A stretch of DNA of 64,000 bases from Cokeromyces recurvatus (taxonomy: Eukaryota; Mucoromycota; Mucoromycetes; Mucorales; Mucoraceae): NCBI RefSeq assembly GCF_025118155.1, contig NW_026251389.1, positions 1,178,001 to 1,242,000 on the forward strand. Direction: 5' to 3'. The position numbers and the translations under genes are program-made. Positions 55,611 through 64,000 of this stretch are shown one piece after another. Position 1 is the stretch's first letter, and the number at the start of each line of letters is the position of its first letter. Under the pieces are notes generated by a model that was not told the DNA's origin, did not search any database, and was given only the letters and a program-made list of their open reading frames with translations.

Positions 55611-55780
55611 AATACATGTTATTTAGCTTTTAATCGTCTTAATCATTTTTTTTTTTTTCGTGGCAGAAGTTATTATTTGCTAATTATTTACATGAAAAAA
55701 AAAGAACTATCGGATTTTCCATTTGTTGAAAAAGTAGTCAACATAATTAAAACTACGACAGCATTTTAAGTTTTTCTTTT

Positions 55781-55840
55781 TTTTTTTTCTAATATTCTTT
55801 TTTTTTTTCTACTATTCTTTTTTTTTTTCTACTATTCTTT
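55781..55840. repeat. Three tandem copies of a 20-bp T-rich unit
   Basis: Three adjacent 20-base units of the form T8-CTA(A/C)TATTCT3 lie just upstream of the small Cys/His protein gene. The last two are identical and the first differs at one base. Confidence 0.85.
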
Positions 55841-55883
55841 TTTTTTTTTTTTCTTTCAGTTTCGTATCTTGTTTCTGTTATAA

Positions 55884-56195
55884 ATGCCTCCACCACTTAC
55901 TTCATTTACGACTTTATTAACATTAAAAACAAAGCCGCTTGCAAGTAAGACACTCGGCCCTTTATCTTCAACTGTCTTAAGGCAACAACAGCAACAACAT
56001 AATTATACGACTACTAATGTAAAAAAGGCGCAAATAGTAACTGAAAAATCAGTTTTGGATTCTTTTCCTAGACCCAATCTTCAACCTACACTTCACATGA
56101 ACATGTACAATCTTCAGGTCTTGAAAGCATTAAATCCAATTCAAACATGTTTTAACTGTAACGGGCCTCATTCAACCGAATTTTGCCCTTGCTAA
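55884..56195 (+). CDS. Small protein with C-terminal Cys/His cluster, unrecognised
   Basis: A single open frame of 103 residues. The N-terminus (MPPPLTSFTTLLTLKTKPLA) is basic and hydroxylated without acid, like a mitochondrial presequence. A Gln run follows, then a conserved-looking segment (DSFPRPNLQPTLHMNMYN). The C-terminus reads CFNCNGPHSTEFCPC, close to a zinc knuckle but with three rather than four residues between the second Cys and the His. Dense T-rich leader sequence sits directly upstream as for other genes here. I cannot name it. Real but unassigned is my best reading. Confidence 0.6.
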   Translation: MPPPLTSFTTLLTLKTKPLASKTLGPLSSTVLRQQQQQHNYTTTNVKKAQIVTEKSVLDSFPRPNLQPTLHMNMYNLQVLKALNPIQTCFNCNGPHSTEFCPC

Positions 56196-57855
56196 TGTAA
56201 TGAACTCTCTGATATTTATTTAACCGATATTTATTTTAACCGATATTTATACCCACCCCCCATAAAGAATAAAAATTTGCTGCTTTTCATATTATATATT
56301 TGTATACATATATTTTTTTTTTCTATTTTACATAATTGATAGATAGTTAGTTGTCAAGGTGACGACTTTTACGATTAAAAAATTATTTTATTTTATAACA
56401 AAAATTTAAAAAAAAAAATGCGATTGCCACTACTAAAGTTGATAAAAACAATAACATGTATAAAGCAGCTATGAAATTTGTCGTTGAATTTAAGCAAAAG
56501 AAAGTGGAAGAAGGGAAAAGAATGGATTGAGTCACTTGTCTGAAAGAAGAGAAGAATTTTAAAGATATTCAATTATAAAAAATATCGAATCATTACGACG
56601 TCAGTTCCACAAGTATATGAAAGGAAAGCCAGAACAAACAAATTCTGATAATTCAAATTAAATAAACTACTGTGGTATCTTTTGAATACCTATTTTTATC
56701 TTTATCAAATAAAACAAACAAATCCTTTCTCTGCATTTGTGTGTCAACTAACCATCCGTGGTCCCTTTATCTATCGCATACTGTAACAAGTACTAGAAAT
56801 AATAATAAATATCAATGTATCCTTAGTTTAAAAGATGAGAAAAAAACTCGTTAGAATTCTTCTTGAAAATAGAACATTTAAATAGTTGTAATAGTCTATT
56901 GTTGTATAGTTAAAAAAAAATTATATAAAAAAAAACTAACTAATCTTCTTGTAAGGGACACATTCAATATATGTGGTTATCATTCAAGTACTATAACATT
57001 ATAGTAGGTTTATAGTACATCGATGGGGGATTTAAAAAAAAAACCTATAAGGTTGATTTTCGAATCAGACGTATTCCTTTTGAATATGAGAATAAAAGAC
57101 TCGACATTATAACTAGACCGAGGAAAAAAAGATTATGGTTATGGTTATGATGTTGAATTTGTTTATTCGAATATTCTTGGAATATAGATCAATTGACGAA
57201 AGTAATATAATAACTATTATGGATATTAACACCAATTTGAATATCAATAATGCAATAGTATGGAATGTGTTGATTCTGGCATGACTTTGTTAATATCATT
57301 CTATCCCTTTCGACATGCAGGTAATCTTTAAGAATTTAAATAATATAAAGCAAACTACTTCTAACATACATACATGTATATATGTTTTTGTTTGGGGGGA
57401 AAGAAGCAATATAAATCAGTTATTCCCTTAGTATTAAGCAAACTTTAACTTATCTTTTTTTTTTTTTTTTCAATGAAATTTAATATAAAATTTACTGACG
57501 GCCGTTCCTGAATTTTTGGACTTTCTTATTCTCCGCATACATATTAATTATTGTTTTATTTTTATAATGCTATATAATATACTTTAAATGCTGCTTACTC
57601 ATATTATGACTTTATTCTCTGTTTTATTTCTTTTTTTTTTCTTTTTTACGTATTTGTTTATTTATTTTTTCGTTTGTTTGTTTGATGACTAGATATAATT
57701 TTCGAAATGTACCTTTAACAAACGCGAAACTGCCAGTCACTAATTAAGCGCGTATTTTATTTTATCTTTTTTTTTTTTTCGTGGTATAGTTTATCCATTT
57801 TTTTTAAGAAAAATACATAAATACATACACATATTCATTTATAAATAAATAAAAT
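56196..57855. other. 1.66-kb intergenic region with possible coding relics
   Basis: Mostly AT-rich spacer. Two stretches read like decayed coding: about 56420-56590 and 57260-57320. They are listed separately below. The MRC1 leader with T runs occupies the last 100 bases. Confidence 0.5.
56420..56625 (+). pseudogene. Possible decayed ORF, helix-rich, transposon-like
   Basis: One frame reads NNNMYKAAMKFVVEFKQKK, then VEEGKRM, then continues past in-frame stops at 56528-56530 and later with VTCLKEEKNFKDIQL. The charged helical style resembles the N-terminal region of fungal DNA transposases, but no diagnostic motif survives. It may be chance. Confidence 0.25.
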
Positions 57856-60631
57856 ATGGATTTGAGCGATGATACCAACAAACGTAGTTTATTTGATGAC
57901 AATGACACCCCCCTAAATTCATTAGTTGCACCTAGTGATCATGATCAATCTGATTCAGAAGATGATTTTGCTTTAAATTCTATGGTCGATCAAGATGCTC
58001 TTGATAACTATAACATTCCATCTAATCTTAAAAACATTCTTCGAATGGATGATCATGATATCAATCTCAACGATTCCTTTCGTGATGATTCCGAATCTGA
58101 TGATGATTCCTTTATCAATCGTCGTTTTGAAGCTTCAGTAGACATCAACAAAATAAATGAAGAAATAGAAAAAAATAAGAGTAAATTTATGAACTTTCCT
58201 CTTATGCCTCCTACTGAAGAAGAAAAAGAACCAAAAATGACCGTGAAAAGACCTAAAAAGCCTCGTGAAAAGAAAAAACGAAGAGAGAAAAAAGATGTTT
58301 TTGAAGCACAACGAGAGGCGAGAGCAAATAAGCTACATCAACTACTCAAGGGTTTAAGAGAAGAAAACGAAAGTGAAGAAGAAGAAAAAGAAAATAACAA
58401 GTCTAAAAGAAAAATGGGACGAAGAACAAGAAAGAAAGAATCAAATGAAATAAAAGTAGACGAGAATGGTGAAAGATTGATACGTACGACTGAGCTTTTA
58501 GACGACACAAGTGAAGAAGAGGAGGACGAGGGAGAGGAACGAAAGTTATCAAAGAGGGCAGAGCTAGAGATGTATCGTGAAGCAGAACGTCGTCGAAGGG
58601 CAGCTAATGTTATGCTAAAGCCAGTGTATAATATTAAATCGTTTGATGATTTTGTGAAACGTCGAGATGAACATGAACAAGCCTATTTAAGAAAATTAGA
58701 GCTTGAAAGGCAGCATAAGACAGTCTCTAGTCATATACCCAACAAACACGAAGAAAGTGATGATAGTGATCTTGAAATTATAGGTGATCCAAAAAGGATT
58801 GCAGCATCCCTTTTATCACCCGATCGTGTTCGATATCCAATACCTAATTTCTCTCCTATCAGGCATGCCTCTATTGCTTTACGAGAACACAATCGAAGAA
58901 TGTTAAATCGAATTACGAATGAAGGATATGATCATAGAATCAAGATGGAAGAAGAAGCTAAGGCACGTGGCTACTTTGCTTCTGCTACAGAAAGAGCAAA
59001 AAGATTACTTGAAAAAGAAAAAAATGCCTTAATGATTAAAGAACAAGTAGATATGCATTTTGAAATGAAAAAAGGACCAAAGAATTATAATAATAGTTCG
59101 GAAGATGAGGATGAAAGCTATGAGGCTAATGATGATGTCTTTGATGAATTTTCTGGTTCTGAAGAAGAATTTGATATTGATTATGTAGATGATGTAAAAA
59201 AGAATTCTTTGAAACGAAAAGTGGATAGCAATGACGAAGATGGGGATGAGAATGATATGGCAACTATAGCTTTCAGACGTTGGAAAGGGAAAAAAGCTAA
59301 AAAATCCATATTTGACGATGAGGATGAGGATGAGGATGAAAATGAGAACTCTTCTGCAAAGAAGAAAGCTGCTCAAAAGCCTGAACCAGCACATTCTATT
59401 GTAAACTTTTTTAAAGCCAAGGTAAACTTTTGAATATATATAAATCTACAGATAATTAATATATATATATATATATAGGAAGCAAAAAATAATGAAATTA
59501 AAGAGGCAAATGAAGATGAAAGAGAAGAAAAGCCTCTTACTCGTCTTGTAAGACGTGATTCCAATGATGATACAGTAGATGATACTAAAGAAGAAATGCA
59601 AACTGATGATTTAAATGCTATGGATATTGATGAAATATCTGCTCCTGTAAAGAAATTACAGAAAGCCACATTATCATCTAAGCCAGAAGGAAACAATGAA
59701 TACCTTGAAGAGGAAGCTGAAGAGGAAGAAGATGAATATTTCGGCGTGGCAGGTTCTGATGAAGAAATTGGTGAAAATTTAGATGAATTTGAAGATGATG
59801 GTCTATTAGTCGAAAATAATGATGAATATGTAGATGAAGCAGTATTAAGAGAAGCATTTATGTAGGTTTTTCTATTAAAGGACATGGGATAATTACATAG
59901 CACATGCTTATACATATAAATATTTCTTTTTGTTTAGTCAACAAGATAAAGAAAGTGATAGTAATTTAATTCAGCGTTTAATTACAGATATTGCAGGTGG
60001 TGGTTTACGTAGACAGAAAGCAGCTGCAGAAGCAGGGCTAATGCTTGATGATATTGACCTTTATGATGATGAAGATAACGATCTTATTGCAATTCGTAGA
60101 GCTGCAGAAGCTAGAAGACGTAAACTTTTAAAGCAAAAAGGGGAAAATATTTTGGAAAATTTATGTAAGTACTGAAAATTTAACCTTGAAGAACTTTAAT
60201 TCTCTAAATAGGCCTATTTTTATATACAGTAAATGATCCTAAAACAGCTGCTTTTGCTAAGGCAGCACAAGCTATACCTGATGAATCGGTTATTGCATTT
60301 TTAAGCGAAAATGAAGAAGACGAGGATGAAGATGAAGACGATGATGAGAATGAAGATTTTATGATATCAAAAAATAAAAATCGTATTATTATTGAAGAAG
60401 AGGAAGATGATGTGCAGCAAATACAAAATATCTTGGATCACAATGAAGATAAGGTCGATTTAATGGATGATATTTCTGATGATGAAAATTTCGTAATTGT
60501 GGTAAATTCAACATACACTATTTCTTGTATCTTTTTTTTTTTTTCTAAAAAAAAATTAATAATATTAATAGGACGGATTTAAAACTAAAGGCTCCTCATT
60601 ACCTGGAGAAGTCATTAATAATGCTTCATAG
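57856..60631 (+). CDS. MRC1: Replication checkpoint mediator Mrc1 (claspin)
   Basis: Fork-associated adaptor that links stalled replication to the effector checkpoint kinase and supports normal fork speed. Exons 57856-59421, 59479-59861, 59938-60164, 60230-60501, 60572-60631 give about 835 residues. The protein is highly charged, with long Glu/Asp runs and basic stretches (KRPKKPREKKKRREKK). The C-terminal Mrc1/claspin domain is recognisable: EDEYFGVAGSDEEIGENLDE, ESDSNLIQRLITDIAGGGLR, IRRAAEARRRKLLKQKGENI and LNDPKTAAFAKAAQAIPD. Several SQ/TQ sites or Ser-Asp/Glu clusters are candidates for kinase control. Other-frame reading across the acidic repeats gives long antisense frames that I do not accept as genes. 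Confidence 0.88.
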
Positions 60632-61936
60632 AACAACTTTAGTGTAGAACTGTTTTGCTCTTTAGAAGCATTATTAATATTATTACTATATAATAGTAAT
60701 ACTGTAATTACGTATATTCTATTCATATAACTTTACATGTATAATAATAATCTATCTCTATGTATATTATATCATCTATTTGGATTTAAAAATAGAATAT
60801 TAATCATTGATAGCTTTACCTTTATATACATAGAATATATATTTTGTATTTTTGTATTTATAATAGTATTTTTTTTTTTTTTATGCGTATGCGTCGCAAT
60901 AATTTTTACATATCTGAATTCAATTAAAATATATAGTAATGCACTAGTATACAGTTATTATTAACATTTTTGCACCTTACATAAATATTCAGTTTTTCTT
61001 TTGCTTTAACTTTTTTATATAACGGGTTTTTAATCAAGGTATAAACCCGCAAATAGTGTCAAAAATAGTCGATGCAAACTTGTAAAAAGAATGATTGAAT
61101 GTATGAAAAATAAATCTTCAATAAATACAATACTATATCTCCTCGTTTAAACTCATGGGCTCCTCTTGTCTTCCATGAACTGAAAGGTGAATTGTTTATC
61201 CTTGAGAAGATAACAGACACAAACAGTGATACTTGTGTTGTGTTTATTATTTGGAAATAATAATTTAATATTCGTGTGATTTGATTTTTTCTAGACTTAA
61301 TAAATAACTTAAACATGTAGAATGTTTGTATACAATTAATTAGTTATTATTAACTATTCTGATCTATCTATAAATGTAAGTAATTTGATACAGTTTGTTA
61401 GGTAATCCACTCTACTTTTGAATAATAAATTGAGCAAATCATAATGACTTTAATAGAGAACATAGTCGTATCTGATCAAGAAGTATTGATCATACTATAT
61501 CAAAATAATATCCTTAACAGCTTTGAATACTAATCCTTGGTAGCTTATAAATTAGTAGAGTATAATAGTGTAAGCATATTTGTAAAATGTTCCAATAATA
61601 AAATCGCAATATAAATATATACAGATATATAATATGCTTTGTATTATATAGGAAAAAAGCAGATACCTTCGTTTATTTTATTTTTTCAATAATCTTTATT
61701 CTATCTGGTTTTTTTTGTCGCACTACAAAAGAAATTAGTTATAAATTAAAAACAAATATCTAACATAGATAAAGAGGCCTTTTTTCAGATGTTATCATAT
61801 TATGTCGTGCCTGATTTTGTAGTAGTAAAATTCATATAAGACTTAATTATACCTATTTGTTATATAAGTAGATAATAACATAATATTAAAATAAAATGAT
61901 TTTTATTAACTGATAAAATAAAAATTAAAAAATTAA
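60632..61936. other. 1.3-kb intergenic region between MRC1 and the tRNA
   Basis: AT-rich and without recognisable coding. An 85-codon minus-strand frame at 61059-61316 has no motif or start context and was left out. Confidence 0.55.
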
Positions 61937-62010
61937 TGATTTCTGCCAGACTCGAACTGGCGACCGCCTGCGTGTTAAGCAGGCGTGATAACCAACTACA
62001 CCAAGAAACC
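61937..62010 (-). tRNA. tRNA-Val (anticodon AAC)
   Basis: On the minus strand the sequence folds as a complete cloverleaf: acceptor GGTTTCT pairing with AGAAATC (one G-T pair), a D arm with A box TGGTGTAGTTGG, anticodon stem CCTGC/GCAGG around loop TTAACAC, and T arm GCCAG/CTGGC with TTCGAGT (B box GTTCGAGTC). The loop gives anticodon AAC, valine. The discriminator is A and there is no intron. A T6 run about 5 bases downstream on the coding strand serves as the Pol III terminator. Confidence 0.95.
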
Positions 62011-64000
62011 ATTTGTTGATTTTTTTTAACCCTAGTAATAATTGAGCATTTAGTATGAATTTAAATCTCCGACAACCAATTAGAATAATGATAATTGGTG
62101 ACGTAAGTATGAATTCTATTTTGTAATATTGGTTTTTTTTTATTGCTATTGAGAGAATATCATGGTTATGTGATCTGTAATATAGTTAAATTAGGTAAAC
62201 AGTCTTAATAAATCATATAATGCATTTCTATGATATCTGTATTCATATACAAACGAAATATATTTATTCTTGTGTGGAAAAATAAGTAACGAACTTTACC
62301 TCTAAAAAATATATTTTCTTCTGCTATATACATATAAATTTATATAAATAATTTTTTAAAGCTGGCTGAGGATACACTAAGAGTGATGAATATGCAACAA
62401 ATGATTGATCTCACTTAAAAATACATGTATTAGTTATAAAAATAAATATACAAAAAAAACCGTAGACATATTTATAATGACTCATGATATTATGTAGACA
62501 GTCAAATTATTATTCTCTTTTATAATTATATTCTTCAATGCAATTTGTTGTATTTTTATTATCTTCATTTATAGAAAGTGTATGTGTTTTGATATTCTTA
62601 TCTCATTTACTATGAAATGATTATTCTTTGAGTTCTTTACACTTTTAATTGTAATGAAGCCTATGGGCAACTCTCAACATACCTTTTCTTGTCTTTTTTA
62701 TTTTATCTTATCTGTAAACCACAACAAGAGAAACTATTTTATAATAATATGTATTTCAATGAACATAACAGACATAATTTACTGTTGATTTCTTTTTATG
62801 ACTGCGTAGTACAATACATACAACACTTATTAGTATGTTCAAATACTCTGAAAATGACAATTATTAAACTGTGAAAGCCTATAGCACTTAATCTTACTCT
62901 ATAACAGCATCTAGAATTGTTCTATTAGATCAGGTTCAGAAGAATAAATAGAATATTAATCATAATAAAGCTAAAGATTGCGACCATCTCATTTTTTTTT
63001 AAAAAGGAAACTACTGTATAGTCCTACGGAAATCATCTAATAGTGAAATAATAGAAATAATGGTATAGTTACCTATAGATAAATCCTAAGAAGCATTTGA
63101 ATATTACTGTAATAATAAGTATTCAGATTAAATTGCTTTCTAATAAATAGTTATAACATTAGCTGGACACTAAAGCCCATTTATAGAATGGAGAAGTTAG
63201 GTTGAAATGTTCAATTTTGATAGGCAAAACTAAATGAAATAGATTACTATAATATGCGCTTGTTTAGATAAATTAAATTGTAAACTAGCCATTAAAGCAA
63301 TACCGAGATAGCTACACTTTTGATTTACAAAGTTGATGATTGGTCATTGGTTGCTTAAATAGTACGACTTTAAAGTAATTACAAGCTTATTAACATGAAA
63401 ATTTATCTTAGTCAAGCAGTATGCAATATGGGAGTATGTTTCTATTATACAGACAAACATAATAATTCCAAAATTATTATCTTCTATATAATTATTTGAT
63501 TTCTATCTCTAATGCTTTAAGCTCATTAAGATACCCTTTTGGAAACTATATGCTTTTAGTGCTCCTAAATTTGACACATGCTGTTCAGATTTAAATTCGA
63601 AACTGCCTTTTGCTCGTAAGTAAAGCTTACATATCAATCCTATTCTTTGTCTATTTATATCTTCTAGTTGAAACAGCTGAGTCTTGTACTGGTATCTTAG
63701 TTGATTACTCAATAGTAGGTTTAAACTTCTAACTCATTAACCAACCACAAACTACATTTGGCTATAGTCGTGTAAATATTTTCATAAACATTGCCACTAC
63801 CAACAACTATTGTTGTTTGCTGAAAAAAAGAAAAAAAAAACCTCTTTATTATTTAACTTAAACAAGATTTATTTTACACAACCTTAGACTACCCAAGTAT
63901 TCTCTCTTTGAGCTAACCATTAATCTGCTATCTGTAATATATATACTTTTTGAAATATGCAATACGTTTTATAATATACTCCTCTCTCCATCATCCATTG
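62011..64000. other. 2-kb right end without supported complete gene
   Basis: After the orphan exon at 62054 the sequence is AT-rich with only short open frames. A 67-codon minus-strand frame at 63509-63712 has mixed composition but no recognisable motif. Confidence 0.5.
62054..62103 (+). pseudogene. Orphan first exon, small-GTPase-like
   Basis: ATG opens MNLNLRQPIRIMIIGD and is followed immediately by a consensus donor GTAAGT at 62103. The beta-strand-then-GD pattern resembles the start of a GTPase G1 loop, as in Miro/Gem1 proteins, where GKS/T would follow on the next exon. I find no continuation with a P-loop in the remaining 1.9 kb, so this is a stranded exon, a relic or a chance match. 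Confidence 0.3.

Noticed and set aside
59029..59915. Minus-strand frames of 121 and 180 codons opposite MRC1
   Set aside because: They mirror the acidic repeats of MRC1 (Ser- and Ile-rich shadow). The sense gene has conserved domain text and clean splicing.
61059..61316. 85-codon minus-strand frame
   Set aside because: Low-complexity hydrophobic and Asn-rich text in spacer; no recognisable family.
63509..63712. 67-codon minus-strand frame near the right edge
   Set aside because: Composition is mixed enough to be coding, but there are no motifs, no splice partners and no leader pattern.

Overview
The window is a gene-dense stretch of nuclear DNA from a low-GC fungus. Most genes are cut by many short introns, typically 50-110 bases, with GT-AG ends and T-rich or A-rich interiors. 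Long poly(A) and poly(T) runs lie in introns and between genes. The proteins are fungal in type: recyclin-1 with a CAAX end, Yhm2 carrier, neutral trehalase, Imp1/Imp2 and Mrc1. The intron density, base composition and protein style suggest an early-diverging fungus, most likely Mucoromycota (Mucorales). That placement is inference, not proof. I rebuilt exon structures by reading donor and acceptor sites and checking that reading phase closes at every junction. Each start and end given is the coding span including introns, and exon limits are in the evidence.

Layout, left to right. 1-10 kb: the 5' part of a Pho80-like cyclin (-), RCY1 (+), YHM2 (-), a low-complexity protein (-), a leucine-rich-repeat protein (-) and mitochondrial ribosomal protein bL9m (-). 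11-23 kb: IMP2 (+), ATG2 (+), a four-knuckle CCHC protein (+), RVB1 (-), a reticulon (+) and signal peptidase subunit SPC3 (-). 24-43 kb: a WD40 protein (+), the meiotic MutS homologue MSH4 (+, 20 coding exons), MTR4 (-), NSA2 (-), a KCTD-type BTB protein (-), mitochondrial isoleucyl-tRNA synthetase (-), IMP1 (+) and a small CxxC protein (-). 44-64 kb: neutral trehalase (+), a RAD57/XRCC3-type recombinase (+), a stand-alone Utp12-domain protein (-), phospholipase D (+), a small Cys/His protein (+), MRC1/claspin (+), tRNA-Val(AAC) (-) and an orphan GTPase-like first exon. The last 2 kb holds no gene I can support.

This is not an operon-style locus. Themes still recur. Five genes serve mitochondria (YHM2, bL9m, IMP1, IMP2, mitochondrial IleRS), and both catalytic subunits of the inner membrane peptidase lie within about 31 kb. 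Four genes serve RNA or ribosome biogenesis (MTR4, NSA2, the Utp12-domain protein, the CCHC protein). Three serve DNA recombination or the replication checkpoint (MSH4, RAD57-like, MRC1). RCY1, ATG2, reticulon, SPC3 and PLD act on membranes.

I found no CRISPR array, intact mobile element or obviously novel multi-gene system. The most unusual features are in gene architecture: a start codon isolated on its own exon (NSA2), convergent genes whose stop codons touch (IMP1 and its neighbour), coding exons of 12-28 nt, 3' splice sites placed directly after long poly(A) runs, and a lone exon beside the tRNA.
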